Source: Vibrio hippocampi (GTDB lineage Bacteria; Pseudomonadota; Gammaproteobacteria; Enterobacterales; Vibrionaceae). From it: DNA of 64,000 nt. The stretch spans positions 372,001 through 436,000 of the forward strand of contig NZ_CAKLCM010000001.1 in assembly GCF_921292975.1 (NCBI RefSeq), read 5' to 3'. The translations under genes and the position numbers were made by a program. Positions 8,397 to 17,673 of this stretch are shown one piece after another. How positions within the stretch are numbered: position 1 is the stretch's first letter; each line of letters opens with the position of its first letter. The notes beneath the pieces were generated by a model. It was given only the letters and a program-made list of their open reading frames with translations, did not search any database and was not told where the DNA came from.

Positions 8397-9772
8397 AAAG
8401 ACAGTTGTTATTGATGGTTGGAATGGTTGCCTTATTGGCTTTATTGGGTATCACTCAAGCCAGTGAGCCCCGCTTGTCCATTGATGTTCAGGAAGCATCA
8501 ATTTCAGGGTTGCTTCATCAGTTAGCTCAACACAAATCTTATAACCTCGTGGTAGACCAAGATGTTGCTGGTGATATCACCGTCAATCTACAGCAGGTGA
8601 CTTGGCAGCAAGCGTTGGATACGGTGTTAAATTTGGCTCAATTGCAGGCAAAGAAGATGGGCAATACCTTATATATCGCCCCGCGCTCTCACTTTATTGA
8701 GTTACAACAACATCAACTGTCAGCCCATGAATATGCATTGCAACATACGCCTCTGACAACCGAAGTGATTGCCATCCACTATGCCGATGTCGCGGTATTG
8801 CATGAAACGTTAAATCAGCAGGGAGGCGTTGGTCTACTGTCTCAAAGGGGCAGTTTAAGATTTGATGAGCGCACCAGCAGCTTAATTATTCATGATCGCC
8901 CAGATGTGATTACGCGTTTTGAAGCGCTGGTAAAGCAACTCGATATACCGGTGGAACAGGTGCGTATTGAAGCCCGTATTGTCACGATTAATGAAGACAA
9001 CCTTGATGAGTTAGGGGTGCGTTGGGGGCTGACAAAGAGAAGAGGCGACCTTATTCTTGCACCGAATGTAGATGCTTTATATCCAGATACGTCGAGCGAA
9101 GGCGCTAACGGACAAAACTCTCCGCAATTCAATGTCAATCTTGCCGTCGCCTCAGATAACGCTGCGAGTATTGGCTTTCAACTTGGTAATTTGGGGCGTG
9201 ATTTTCTTCTTGATTTAGAGTTATCGGCACTACAAAGCGAGTCAAAGGCAGAGATCATTGCGACACCAAGGTTGCTGACCATGGATAAGCAACCTGCCTA
9301 TATTGAACAGGGGACAGAAATCCCCTATTTAGCCGCCGCATCCAGTGGCGCGACATCGGTGGAATTTAAGAAAGCCGTATTGTCATTAACGGTGACACCT
9401 CATATTACGCCTGATAAGCAGCTGATTTTAGTATTAGATATGACTCAAGATACCCAAGGAACCGTTGTTAAAACCGGGGAGGGGGAAGCGGTGGCAATTA
9501 ATACGCAAAGAATCAGTACTAGGGTATTAGTTAATAACGGTGAAACCTTGGTGCTCGGAGGCATAATTCAACAACTCACCAATCAAGGCGTCGATAAAGT
9601 CCCCTTGCTTGCGGATATTCCCGTCGTTGGTCATCTATTCAAGAGAGAATATCAACAAAGCCGAAAACAAGAGCTGCTGATATTTGTCACCCCAAACATA
9701 GTCACACCAAATACGGTCACACCAAATATAGTTACACCAAATACAGTCATATCAAGCACAGCTTCACCGTAA
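8393..9772 (+). CDS. pilQ: PilQ, type IV pilus secretin (short form)
   Basis: A 459-residue outer-membrane secretin. The start at 8393 is preferred because GGGGAAAG lies just upstream and the ATG overlaps the preceding TGA; an in-frame start 30 bases earlier would lie inside the previous gene. After a signal peptide (LLLMVGMVALLALLGITQAS) comes an STN/N0 domain (about residues 30-75), an N1 domain (about 115-180), and the secretin beta domain, including VEQVRIEARIVTI and VNNGETLVLGGI. The peptidoglycan-binding AMIN domains normal in pilus secretins are absent, as in enterobacterial HofQ. The C terminus ends in five VTPN-type repeats. Confidence 0.88.
   Translation: MKRQLLLMVGMVALLALLGITQASEPRLSIDVQEASISGLLHQLAQHKSYNLVVDQDVAGDITVNLQQVTWQQALDTVLNLAQLQAKKMGNTLYIAPRSHFIELQQHQLSAHEYALQHTPLTTEVIAIHYADVAVLHETLNQQGGVGLLSQRGSLRFDERTSSLIIHDRPDVITRFEALVKQLDIPVEQVRIEARIVTINEDNLDELGVRWGLTKRRGDLILAPNVDALYPDTSSEGANGQNSPQFNVNLAVASDNAASIGFQLGNLGRDFLLDLELSALQSESKAEIIATPRLLTMDKQPAYIEQGTEIPYLAAASSGATSVEFKKAVLSLTVTPHITPDKQLILVLDMTQDTQGTVVKTGEGEAVAINTQRISTRVLVNNGETLVLGGIIQQLTNQGVDKVPLLADIPVVGHLFKREYQQSRKQELLIFVTPNIVTPNTVTPNIVTPNTVISSTASP
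9686..9760 (+). repeat. 15-bp tandem repeat, five units, inside the pilQ 3' end
   Basis: Five consecutive 15-base units (9686, 9701, 9716, 9731, 9746) based on GTCACACCAAATACA. Units 2 and 3 differ only in their last two bases; the first and last units are the most diverged. In frame they encode VTPNI, VTPNT, VTPNI, VTPNT, VISST, giving a hydrophilic Thr/Pro/Asn tail. Units of a multiple of three can expand or contract without breaking the frame. Confidence 0.95.
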
Positions 9773-9893
9773 CTGGTTGTTAGTTATATATAAAACAGCA
9801 ATTTATACAAAAGAACCAAAAATAAAGTTGCAATCACTGCACCTAACCTTGATAATTTCGGGTCTTATCACGACTTATCTGTGAGGAATTGGT

Positions 9894-9940
9894 GCCACAA
9901 TACCTTTTTCCGATGTTCCTTTTCGGTCTTTTCTTGTGGC
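9894..9940 (+). promoter_or_regulatory. Possible stem-loop in the aroK leader
   Basis: GCCACAA (9894-9900) can pair with TTGTGGC (9934-9940), enclosing a second short helix CCGA / TCGG and several pyrimidine tracts. It lies 38 bases before aroK in a 205-base gap after pilQ. Pairing is seen directly; any regulatory role is a guess. Confidence 0.35.
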
Positions 9941-9977
9941 GATGTCATTGAATTAACGTTGTAAATTACTGCTAAAC

Positions 9978-10496
9978 ATGGCTGAGAAACGTAATATTTT
10001 CCTTGTTGGCCCGATGGGCGCCGGCAAAAGTACTATTGGTAGACACCTGGCTCAACAACTTCACATGGAGTTTGTTGATTCTGATACCGTTATCGAAGAG
10101 CGCACTGGCGCAGATATCGCTTGGGTGTTTGATGTTGAAGGTGAAGAGGGCTTCCGTAAACGCGAAGAAACTGTCATCAACGACTTAACCGAAGAGCAAG
10201 GTATTGTTCTAGCGACAGGCGGCGGCTCTGTTAAGAGCAAAGAAAACCGCAACCGTCTATCGGCTCGCGGAATTGTTGTCTATTTAGAAACAACCATTGA
10301 GAAACAACTTGCTCGCACTAACCGCGATAAAAAGCGTCCACTACTACAGACTGATAACCCTCGTGAGGTACTTGAGTCTCTAGCGGGCGAGCGCAACGAC
10401 CTTTACAAAGAAGTTGCAGACTATGTGGTTCGCACTGATGATCAAAGTGCTAAAGTTGTCGCTAATCAGATTGTAAAAATGCTAGAAGAGGGTTAA
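9978..10496 (+). CDS. aroK: Shikimate kinase I
   Basis: A 172-residue kinase that phosphorylates shikimate to shikimate 3-phosphate in chorismate synthesis. The P-loop is GPMGAGKST at residues 11-19; the shikimate-binding segment [12 protein letters not shown] and the GGGSVK motif follow, with the lid region [11 protein letters not shown]. Length equals the enterobacterial AroK. It heads the conserved aroK-aroB-damX-dam-rpe-gph-trpS gene string and is separated from aroB by 29 bases containing an AGGAG ribosome-binding site. Confidence 0.97.
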   Translation: MAEKRNIFLVGPMGAGKSTIGRHLAQQLHMEFVDSDTVIEERTGADIAWVFDVEGEEGFRKREETVINDLTEEQGIVLATGGGSVKSKENRNRLSARGIVVYLETTIEKQLARTNRDKKRPLLQTDNPREVLESLAGERNDLYKEVADYVVRTDDQSAKVVANQIVKMLEEG

Positions 10497-10525
10497 TCCC
10501 CTCTTTTCATTTAGGAGAGCAAACC

Positions 10526-11611
10526 ATGGAACGGATTACAGTTAATCTTGGTGAGCGTAGCTACCCCATTTCAATTGGTGCCGGGTTATTTGATGACTCG
10601 GCACAATTTTCTCAAATCCCTGATGGCAAGCCAGTCGTTGTTATTACCAACACCACGGTTTCGCCTCTCTATTCGCAAGTGATTATCTCGCAACTTGAGG
10701 GTAAGGACTGTAACGTCTCTCTACTCGAGTTACCGGATGGCGAGCAATACAAAACACTCGACACATTTAACCAAGTTATGACCCACTTACTGTCTGGTAA
10801 CTATGGTCGTGATGTGGTGGTCGTCGCACTGGGTGGCGGCGTTATCGGTGATTTAGTTGGCTTCTCTGCAGCATGCTATCAACGCGGTGTGGATTTTATT
10901 CAGATCCCAACCACTTTGTTGTCACAAGTTGACTCTTCTGTTGGCGGCAAAACAGCGGTTAACCACAAGTTAGGTAAGAACATGATTGGCGCTTTTTATC
11001 AGCCACAATCCGTGATTATCGATACTGATTGCTTAAAAACCTTGCCAGAACGTGAATTCGCTGCTGGTATCGCTGAAGTGATCAAATATGGCATTATTTA
11101 TGATGCCGATTTCTTTGAATGGTTAGAGAAAAATCTCGATAAGCTATATCAATTGGATCAGCAAGCGCTAACTTATGCGATTGCCCGTTGTTGTGCTATC
11201 AAGGCCGAAGTTGTGGCACTGGATGAAAAAGAGTCGGGTATTCGAGCATTATTGAATCTTGGTCATACATTTGGTCATGCCATTGAAGCTGAACTAGGGT
11301 ATGGTAATTGGTTACATGGAGAGGCTGTTTCATCTGGAACGGCAATGGCAGCTTATACTGCCTATCTGTTAGGTGACATATCACTTCAACAAGCAGAGCG
11401 TATGATAGCACTGCTAAAACGTGCCAAGTTGCCAGTACATACACCGGAAACGATGAGCTTTGATGACTTTATGACGCATATGATGCGTGATAAAAAAGTG
11501 TTATCTGGAAAGCTACGCCTAGTGCTACCGACTTCAATTGGTACTGCTCAGGTAACTGCTGATGTACCGACAGAGATTATTCAACAAGCGATTGACCGCT
11601 GCCGATTATAG
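10526..11611 (+). CDS. aroB: 3-Dehydroquinate synthase
   Basis: A 361-residue enzyme that converts DAHP to 3-dehydroquinate, the second step of the shikimate pathway. NAD-binding glycines are seen in [15 protein letters not shown] and the zinc-binding histidines in [11 protein letters not shown] and WLHGEAV; the active-site lysines are in [16 protein letters not shown]. Length and motifs are normal. A strong hairpin 35 bases after its stop suggests that damX and dam are at least partly transcribed from a further promoter. Confidence 0.97.
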   Translation: MERITVNLGERSYPISIGAGLFDDSAQFSQIPDGKPVVVITNTTVSPLYSQVIISQLEGKDCNVSLLELPDGEQYKTLDTFNQVMTHLLSGNYGRDVVVVALGGGVIGDLVGFSAACYQRGVDFIQIPTTLLSQVDSSVGGKTAVNHKLGKNMIGAFYQPQSVIIDTDCLKTLPEREFAAGIAEVIKYGIIYDADFFEWLEKNLDKLYQLDQQALTYAIARCCAIKAEVVALDEKESGIRALLNLGHTFGHAIEAELGYGNWLHGEAVSSGTAMAAYTAYLLGDISLQQAERMIALLKRAKLPVHTPETMSFDDFMTHMMRDKKVLSGKLRLVLPTSIGTAQVTADVPTEIIQQAIDRCRL

Positions 11612-11646
11612 TGTTGCGTGCAGTGTTCTATGGTTTGTTAAGATTT

Positions 11647-11673
11647 AAAGGCTCCTGTGAGGAGCCTTTTTTG
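11647..11673 (+). terminator. Terminator or attenuator after aroB
   Basis: 9-bp stem AAAGGCTCC / GGAGCCTTT with loop TGTGA and a run of Ts (TTTTTT). It lies between aroB and damX on the same strand. It overlaps an alternative in-frame upstream start for damX (11657), which argues that damX begins later, at 11699. Confidence 0.85.
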
Positions 11674-11698
11674 TATCAAATTACCGAGCAGGATATCG

Positions 11699-13219
11699 AT
11701 GAGTTTGTCATATGAGATGCGAGTGTTAGAGTTGGACTCGCAAACTAACTTGTTAAACCGAATGCAACTGTTGACTCAGTTTGCGTCTAATATGGTTGTG
11801 GTAAAAGGTGAGCAAGGAGCCGGTAAAACTTGGCTAGCACACCGTTTTTTAGAGGCTTGGTCACAAGAAAAAAACCAATCCTTGGTGACGGGTCGCTCGC
11901 AGCAAGATGATGCAGCACTGCGTGGCAATATTCTGCAACAGCTATTCCCTCATCAGATGTACAACACTTCAGACCGTTTACTTGAGAGTATTGATAGAAT
12001 CCTAGATCGCGAGCCTTGTAACATAGTGATCGTGGTGGACAATGCTCAGCACGTCTCGATGAACTTGATTTCAGAGTTATGGGAGCTAGTGATTGCAGCA
12101 CAAGACAATGCTAAGCAGTCATTTAGTATCGTTTTATTCACCACACAAGATACGACCTATACTCACACTAAAGCGTTAGCCAAAGGCGCTGAAGTGAACC
12201 CAGTTTCTTTAGAGGTCTCTCCTCTTTCTTCTGATGAGAGTGAGCGATTTTTTAGGATAATGGTATTACGTTACCTTGATGAAAACGTTGTAAAAAAAGT
12301 CGAAACAGCGTTTACTAATACTCCCCCAATACCGGGAAGGATTATGGCTCTGGGAGAGCAAAAGATGGAAAGGAAAGTCATTATTCGCTCATTGGTCGGC
12401 TCGCCGGTTAGGATTGCTGTCACGGTTGTGGTGATTGCACTGCTATTAATGCTTGGCTATGGCTGGTTGTTAAAAGGTGACGATCCGCAATCAGTGACTC
12501 CGTCTGTTGTTGATAGTACGTCTACACAGCAAAGTGATGGTTCGCTGGAAGCGAATAATGTTGAGGGCTCTGCTTCAACGGTGATTGAGTCGTCATCTTC
12601 TAACAGTGATGCTGATAACGATAATTTGATCGAGGATGACGCATCAGCTTTGCCACCTGTCGTTACCTCAGAAACTGCCAGTGTTGGAGTGTCTGAATCG
12701 GGAGAGCGAGTCGTGATCACTTCGGATGTTGTTGATGCTTTATTGGACAATCGCCCAGAAGTGGCGGAGGTCAAGGCGCCAGAGATAAAACAAGCGGTTG
12801 CTCCGGAGACACAAGGTCAATCTACCGAAAGCCAATCTATAGGGGTACAAACGCCGCCAGAACAAAATGTGGTGAACAGTGATGCTATTGTGGCACTGCA
12901 AAACCCAATCAGTTTCTCTTTTGCTCGAGAGGAGCTAAATCAGCTTTCTGCGAACAGCTACACCCTACAGTTAGCGGCAATGACGGAAATGCGTGACGTT
13001 CAGGATTTTCTTGATAAGCATAATTTTGATAAGCCTGTGCGAATTTATCCGACATTGAGAGGGGAAGAAAAATGGTATATCGTCACTTACGACAATTACC
13101 CGAGTATTCAGACAGCCCGCGATGCTGCAGAGCAACTCTCAGCAGAACTGCAATCTCTCGGTCCTTGGGCTAAATCGCTGCGACAAGTTCATCGAGAAAT
13201 CGCACGCGGTCAAGAATAA
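11699..13219 (+). CDS. damX: DamX, SPOR-domain cell-division protein with AAA domain
   Basis: A 506-residue bitopic protein. An N-terminal AAA ATPase-like domain has Walker A GEQGAGKT (residues 37-44) and a Walker B-like NIVIVVDNAQ. One membrane helix lies near residues 238-257 (RIAVTVVVIALLLMLGYGWLL), then a long acidic, Ser/Thr-rich linker, then a C-terminal SPOR domain (about 420-500) that binds denuded septal peptidoglycan. DamX localises to the division septum. The ATG at 11699 is chosen because it follows GAGCAGGA and leaves the aroB terminator outside the gene. Confidence 0.92.
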   Translation: MSLSYEMRVLELDSQTNLLNRMQLLTQFASNMVVVKGEQGAGKTWLAHRFLEAWSQEKNQSLVTGRSQQDDAALRGNILQQLFPHQMYNTSDRLLESIDRILDREPCNIVIVVDNAQHVSMNLISELWELVIAAQDNAKQSFSIVLFTTQDTTYTHTKALAKGAEVNPVSLEVSPLSSDESERFFRIMVLRYLDENVVKKVETAFTNTPPIPGRIMALGEQKMERKVIIRSLVGSPVRIAVTVVVIALLLMLGYGWLLKGDDPQSVTPSVVDSTSTQQSDGSLEANNVEGSASTVIESSSSNSDADNDNLIEDDASALPPVVTSETASVGVSESGERVVITSDVVDALLDNRPEVAEVKAPEIKQAVAPETQGQSTESQSIGVQTPPEQNVVNSDAIVALQNPISFSFAREELNQLSANSYTLQLAAMTEMRDVQDFLDKHNFDKPVRIYPTLRGEEKWYIVTYDNYPSIQTARDAAEQLSAELQSLGPWAKSLRQVHREIARGQE

Positions 13220-13246
13220 CGCTTGGTGAAACTAGGCGAATCCGAT

Positions 13247-13283
13247 GTTGACCTTGACGCTGAAAGCTTAGAGAAAGGTCAAC
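13247..13283 (+). promoter_or_regulatory. Hairpin between damX and dam
   Basis: GTTGACCTT (13247-13255) and AAGGTCAAC (13275-13283) form a perfect 9-bp stem; the 19-base loop contains a further GCT/AGC pairing. An AT-rich stretch and then a near-consensus TATATT follow before dam at 13350. It may modulate read-through into dam. Structure seen, role inferred. Confidence 0.45.
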
Positions 13284-13349
13284 ATAATAATTTGAATTAT
13301 GGTATATTCCCGCCCTAAATTTTTACAGGCGGTAAACGACGAGCAAGTA

Positions 13350-14171
13350 ATGAAAAAGCAACGTGCCTTTCTAAAATGGGCTGGTGGAAAATATGGCTTA
13401 GTTGAAGATATAAGAAAGCACTTGCCGGATGCTCGTAAGTTGGTAGAGCCCTTCGTTGGAGCCGGTTCTATCTTCCTTAATACCGATTACGATAAGTATT
13501 TGCTTGCGGACATTAATCCCGATCTTATCAACCTGTACAACCTGATTAAAGAGTCGCCAGAGCTGTATATCTCAGAAGCGAAGCGATTTTTTACCCCAGA
13601 ACATAACCGCAAAGAGGTCTACCTCGATATTCGTGCTCAGTTTAATCAAACTGACGACGTGCTGTTTCGTTCGGTGGCGTTTTTGTATATGAACCGTTTT
13701 GGTTTTAATGGCTTGTGCCGTTATAACAAAAAAGGTGGCTTTAACGTTCCGTTTGGCTCTTACAAAAAACCTTACTTTCCAGAAGATGAAATGATTTTCT
13801 TTTCCGAAAAAGCTAAGAAAGCCACTTTTATCTGTGAAGGTTATACCGAGACCTTTAAACGCGCTCGAAAAGGCAGCGTGGTCTACTGTGATCCTCCTTA
13901 TGCGCCTTTATCAACCACCGCCAACTTTACCTCTTATGCTGGAAACGGCTTCTCACTCGATGATCAAGCTGCATTGGCAGATGTTGCAGAGCACACCGCA
14001 TTTGACCGTGGCATTCCAGTACTGATTTCTAACCATGACACCACATTGACGCGTCGTCTTTATCATGGGGCGGATCTCAATGTCGTCAAAGTAAAGCGTA
14101 CAATCAGCCGCAACGGTGCCAATCGCAATAAGGTCAATGAATTACTGGCATTGTTTAAAGCCAGTGAGTAA
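13350..14171 (+). CDS. dam: Dam, DNA adenine methyltransferase (GATC)
   Basis: A 273-residue class-alpha N6-adenine methyltransferase, expected to methylate GATC and so support mismatch repair strand choice, replication timing and, in vibrios, viability. The SAM-binding motif is FLKWAGGK near the N terminus (residues 7-14) and the catalytic motif is DPPY at 181-184. The region RFGFNGLCRYNKKGGFNVPF is typical of Dam. The start at 13350 gives the normal N terminus MKKQRAFLKWAGG; an upstream in-frame ATG at 13299 would add 17 residues not found in the family. mutS lies near the other end of the window. Confidence 0.95.
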   Translation: MKKQRAFLKWAGGKYGLVEDIRKHLPDARKLVEPFVGAGSIFLNTDYDKYLLADINPDLINLYNLIKESPELYISEAKRFFTPEHNRKEVYLDIRAQFNQTDDVLFRSVAFLYMNRFGFNGLCRYNKKGGFNVPFGSYKKPYFPEDEMIFFSEKAKKATFICEGYTETFKRARKGSVVYCDPPYAPLSTTANFTSYAGNGFSLDDQAALADVAEHTAFDRGIPVLISNHDTTLTRRLYHGADLNVVKVKRTISRNGANRNKVNELLALFKASE

Positions 14172-14251
14172 TTGGGACTAGGATTTAAATCTGGCCTTGG
14201 GTAGAATTGCGGGCACGATATGCGCGTCTATTTATTCTACTGAGGTCAGGT

Positions 14252-14926
14252 ATGACAGATTTTCTTATTGCTCCATCTATTCTTTCTGCGGATTTTGCTC
14301 GTTTAGGCGAAGACGTAGAAAAGGTTCTAGCCGCCGGTGCTGACGTGGTTCACTTTGATGTGATGGATAACCATTATGTACCTAACCTAACGTTCGGCGC
14401 ACCTATCTGTCAGGCTCTGCGTGACTACGGCATCACTGCGCCCATTGATGTCCATCTTATGGTTAAACCGGTAGACCGCATTATTCCAGATTTTGCAAAA
14501 GCAGGCGCATCCATGATCACTTTTCACGTTGAAGCCTCAGAGCACGTTGATCGCACGCTACAGCTAATCAAAGAACACGGCTGTCAGGCTGGCGTGGTGC
14601 TTAACCCAGCAACGCCACTTTCTTGTTTAGACTACATCATGGATAAGGTCGATATGATCCTATTGATGTCGGTGAACCCTGGCTTTGGTGGTCAATCTTT
14701 TATTCCCAACACCCTAGATAAATTACGTGAAGTTCGTAAACGTATTGATGCATCGGGTCGCAATATTCGCCTAGAGATCGACGGTGGTGTTAAGGTCGAC
14801 AATATTCGTGAAATTGCCGAGGCAGGTGCTGATATGTTTGTTGCGGGTTCTGCCATCTTCAGTCGCCCAGATTACAAAGAAGTTATCGATGAAATGCGCG
14901 CCGAGTTAGCGCAAGTTTCAAAATAA
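14252..14926 (+). CDS. rpe: Ribulose-phosphate 3-epimerase
   Basis: A 224-residue TIM-barrel enzyme interconverting ribulose 5-phosphate and xylulose 5-phosphate in the pentose phosphate pathway. Family motifs [11 protein letters not shown] at the N terminus, [35 protein letters not shown] and EIDGGV are all present, including the metal-binding histidines and aspartates. The start at 14252 follows GAGGTCAGG; an ATG 45 bases upstream would add an atypical N-terminal extension. gph follows after 14 bases. Confidence 0.96.
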   Translation: MTDFLIAPSILSADFARLGEDVEKVLAAGADVVHFDVMDNHYVPNLTFGAPICQALRDYGITAPIDVHLMVKPVDRIIPDFAKAGASMITFHVEASEHVDRTLQLIKEHGCQAGVVLNPATPLSCLDYIMDKVDMILLMSVNPGFGGQSFIPNTLDKLREVRKRIDASGRNIRLEIDGGVKVDNIREIAEAGADMFVAGSAIFSRPDYKEVIDEMRAELAQVSK

Positions 14927-14940
14927 GGGGCTTGTTTGGT

Positions 14941-15639
14941 ATGACGCAGATTAAACTTGTTGTATTCGATCTTGATGGCACGTTGTTAGACAGTGTTCCT
15001 GACCTTGCCATCGCGGCCGATCAAGCGGTTCAAGCTCTTGGCTATCCAAGCGTGAGCGAAGTAGAAGTCCGAGATTATGTGGGTAATGGCGCCGACATCC
15101 TCATTGGTCGCAGCCTGAGCCGAAGTCTTGAGGTCGATAGTTCATTAACACCGGAGCTACTCAAACAAGCTCGGGTGTTGTTTGATGACTTCTACCAAGC
15201 GAGCGGTCATAAGCTTAGTCATCTCTATCCTGCGGTGAAAGAGACGTTAGAAGGTCTTACTCAAGCGGGTATTACGGTTGCATTGCTGACCAATAAGCCC
15301 TCAAAATTTGTTCCCGAGGTTTTGCAGCAGCATCAACTGACTCGTTACTTTAAGTATGTGCTTGGTGGTGATGCGTTCGATAAACGTAAGCCGGATCCTA
15401 TTGCCCTGCATTGGTTGATGGAGCAAGAGCAACTGACTGCACAGCAAGTGTTGATGGTGGGCGACTCTAAGAACGATATCTTAGCGGCACGCAATGCGGG
15501 TTGCTACGCTTTTGGTCTCACTTATGGTTACAATCACGGAGAGCCTATCTCAGACTCCAAGCCAGATTTCGTTGCTGATAACGTTTCTGACGTGTTAAGT
15601 GCGGTCGGTGTGGCGAAACAAAGTGTCGCTGGGGACTAA
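14941..15639 (+). CDS. gph: Phosphoglycolate phosphatase
   Basis: A 232-residue HAD-superfamily phosphatase that removes 2-phosphoglycolate, a by-product of repair of oxidised DNA ends. HAD motif I is VVFDLDGTLLDS at residues 7-18, motif II is LLTNKP, motif III is the lysine in KRKPDP, and motif IV is VGDSKNDI. The ATG at 14941 is preferred to the in-frame TTG nine bases earlier because AAGGGG is then at good spacing. Member of the dam-rpe-gph-trpS string. Confidence 0.93.
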   Translation: MTQIKLVVFDLDGTLLDSVPDLAIAADQAVQALGYPSVSEVEVRDYVGNGADILIGRSLSRSLEVDSSLTPELLKQARVLFDDFYQASGHKLSHLYPAVKETLEGLTQAGITVALLTNKPSKFVPEVLQQHQLTRYFKYVLGGDAFDKRKPDPIALHWLMEQEQLTAQQVLMVGDSKNDILAARNAGCYAFGLTYGYNHGEPISDSKPDFVADNVSDVLSAVGVAKQSVAGD

Positions 15640-15707
15640 ATTCCGTCGTAACTAAGCGAAAAGCACCGCAAACTACTAGAAAAATACTCGTTAATGAGTA
15701 CACTGCT

Positions 15708-15738
15708 AAAACCGCATATTGATGATGCGGTTTTATTT
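15708..15738 (+). terminator. Hairpin between gph and trpS
   Basis: 10-bp stem AAAACCGCAT / ATGCGGTTTT with loop ATTGATG, followed by ATTTATT. It lies 31 bases before the trpS start, so it may be a gph terminator or a partial attenuator of trpS. Confidence 0.65.
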
Positions 15739-15768
15739 ATTGTTAAGAAGTCAAAGGAAACTAATATC

Positions 15769-16785
15769 ATGAGCAAACCCATCGTATTGAGTGGTGTTCA
15801 GCCTTCAGGTGAACTGAGTATCGGTAACTATTTGGGTGCTCTACGTCAATGGCAACAGATGCAAGATGATTACGATTGCCAATACTGCGTCGTTGATCTG
15901 CATGCGATTACGGTTCGTCAAGATCCTAAAGCACTGCACGAAGCAACACTGGACGCATTAGCTATCTGTCTTGCGGTTGGCGTTGATCCGAAGAAGAGCA
16001 CGCTATTTGTTCAGTCCCATGTACCGGAGCATGCTCAACTTGGTTGGCTTCTTAACTGTTATACCCAAATGGGTGAACTGAACCGCATGACTCAGTTCAA
16101 AGATAAATCGGCTCGCTATGCGAACGATGTTAACGTGGGTCTTTATGATTACCCAGTGTTGATGGCTGCGGATATCTTGCTTTACGGCGCACACCAAGTC
16201 CCAGTGGGAAGCGACCAAAAGCAGCACCTTGAATTGGCGCGCGATATTGCGACCCGTTTCAATAATATCTATAGCCCTGAATCGCCAATCTTCACCATTC
16301 CTGAGCCTTATATTCCAACGGTGAATGCTCGAGTGATGAGCCTACAAGACGCAACTAAGAAGATGTCTAAGTCTGATGATAACCGTAAGAACGTTATCAC
16401 GTTGCTAGAAGAACCTAAGTCGATCCTCAAGAAGATCAACAAGGCTCAAACCGATACTGAGACGCCGCCACGTATTGCCAATGACTGGGAAAATAAAGCG
16501 GGTATCTCTAACCTAATGGGTCTTTATTCTGCAGCAACAGGTAAAACCTTCGAGGAGATCGAAGCACAATACGCTGGTGTTGAGATGTATGGTCCGTTCA
16601 AGAAAGATGTCGGTGAGGCTATCGTTGCGATGCTAGAGCCGATTCAATCAGAGTATAAGCGTATCCGTGAAGATCGCGCCTATATGGATGAAGTGATGCG
16701 CCAAGGGGCGGAAAAAGCCTCTGCAGTGGCTGCGAAGACGCTGGCTAAAGCTTATGAAGCGGTCGGTTTTGTTGCACGTCCATAG
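15769..16785 (+). CDS. trpS: Tryptophanyl-tRNA synthetase
   Basis: A 338-residue class I aminoacyl-tRNA synthetase charging tRNA-Trp. The HIGH-equivalent motif is PSGELSIGN at residues 12-20 and the KMSKS loop is near residues 197-201. The tryptophan pocket region and the C-terminal helical domain are normal in length. The ATG at 15769 follows AAAGGA; an upstream in-frame ATG at 15694 lies before the intergenic hairpin and would add 25 unlikely residues. Last gene of the aroK-to-trpS string, with a terminator 30 bases after the stop. Confidence 0.97.
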   Translation: MSKPIVLSGVQPSGELSIGNYLGALRQWQQMQDDYDCQYCVVDLHAITVRQDPKALHEATLDALAICLAVGVDPKKSTLFVQSHVPEHAQLGWLLNCYTQMGELNRMTQFKDKSARYANDVNVGLYDYPVLMAADILLYGAHQVPVGSDQKQHLELARDIATRFNNIYSPESPIFTIPEPYIPTVNARVMSLQDATKKMSKSDDNRKNVITLLEEPKSILKKINKAQTDTETPPRIANDWENKAGISNLMGLYSAATGKTFEEIEAQYAGVEMYGPFKKDVGEAIVAMLEPIQSEYKRIREDRAYMDEVMRQGAEKASAVAAKTLAKAYEAVGFVARP

Positions 16786-16814
16786 TTTTAGCGGCTGTTG
16801 GATGTGAATGATAT

Positions 16815-16844
16815 AGCCCCCTAGCTGAGCTTGGGGGCTTTTTC
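16815..16844 (+). terminator. Terminator after trpS
   Basis: AGCCCCC (16815-16821) pairs with GGGGGCT (16833-16839), extended through an 11-base loop region, followed by TTTTTC. Confidence 0.85.
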
Positions 16845-16916
16845 TTGCTTGCAATTTCACTCTGTTGCTGCAAAATACCGCCTAATTTGGCGTCTTCTAT
16901 ATCGTATCTCACTATC

Positions 16917-17495
16917 ATGCTACTTATTATCGACAACTACGACTCCTTCACTTACAACCTATATCAGTACTTTTCTGAGTTGGGTGCAGAAGTGCAGGTG
17001 GTTCGCAACGATGAGATTGATATTGAGGGAATTGAAGCACTCAAACCTACCCACTTGGTCATCTCACCAGGACCTTGTACACCAAATGAAGCGGGCATCT
17101 CTCTTGCGGCGATTGCACATTTTGCCGGAAAGCTCCCTTTACTGGGTGTCTGTTTAGGGCACCAAGCTATCGCACAGGTGTTTGGTGGTGAAGTTGTGCG
17201 AGCACGCCAAGTGATGCATGGCAAAACCTCTCCAATCCAACATACTAATGGCAGTGTTTTCTCTGGGTTAAACAATCCACTGACGGTCACGCGCTACCAC
17301 TCACTTATCGTCTCTGAAAAAAGTTTACCAGACTGTTTTGAGGTCACGGCTTGGACCACGCTGGCTGATGGTCAACGTGATGAGATTATGGGGTTTCAAC
17401 ATAAAACGCTGAATATTCATGGCGTGCAATTTCATCCAGAATCGATTAAAACCGAACAAGGGCACGAGCTGCTGAACAATTTCCTGTCGAATTAG
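16917..17495 (+). CDS. pabA: PabA, aminodeoxychorismate synthase glutamine amidotransferase
   Basis: A 192-residue class I glutamine amidotransferase. The nucleophile is in GVCLGHQ (C79) and the catalytic His/Glu pair in GVQFHPES. It supplies ammonia to PabB for 4-amino-4-deoxychorismate in folate synthesis; the same fold serves anthranilate synthase (TrpG). The context next to argD and away from trp genes fits PabA, as in enterobacteria and V. cholerae. The start [15 protein letters not shown] at 16917 is the family-standard N terminus; a longer reading from 16845 overlaps the trpS terminator. Confidence 0.93.
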   Translation: MLLIIDNYDSFTYNLYQYFSELGAEVQVVRNDEIDIEGIEALKPTHLVISPGPCTPNEAGISLAAIAHFAGKLPLLGVCLGHQAIAQVFGGEVVRARQVMHGKTSPIQHTNGSVFSGLNNPLTVTRYHSLIVSEKSLPDCFEVTAWTTLADGQRDEIMGFQHKTLNIHGVQFHPESIKTEQGHELLNNFLSN

Positions 17496-17497
17496 AA

Positions 17498-17513
17498 TGT
17501 GATCTGGATCGCC
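17498..17513. promoter_or_regulatory. Candidate CRP site
   Basis: TGTGATCTGGATCGCC matches the palindromic consensus TGTGATCTAGATCACA at 13 of 16 positions. It begins three bases after the pabA stop and about 380 bases before argD. E. coli astCADBE is known to respond to CRP; a role here is inferred. Confidence 0.4.
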
Positions 17514-17634
17514 ATTTCTCCTTTTCTTATCTTTAATAAGTTTTACTTATGGAAATGCAAGACTATTCGATTTTTCTAATAACCAAGCACCAATTCCCCT
17601 CCTTTCTTGCTAATTAAGCAAAATTTGTAAATAA

Positions 17635-17673
17635 CACTTCATTTAAATTCATTTTTAATGCATAAATATTTGA
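17635..17673. promoter_or_regulatory. Candidate pair of ArgR boxes upstream of argD/astC
   Basis: Two 18-base imperfect palindromes, CACTTCATTTAAATTCAT (17635-17652) and TAATGCATAAATATTTGA (17656-17673), are separated by exactly 3 bases, the spacing typical of ArgR box pairs (half-sites TGAAT/ATTCA). The second box is the better match. They lie about 200 bases before the argD start. Confidence 0.5.

Noticed and set aside
12457..12774. A 105-codon minus-strand frame inside damX
   Set aside because: It is the complement of the Ser/Thr/Asp-rich linker of DamX; low-complexity linkers often leave the other strand open.
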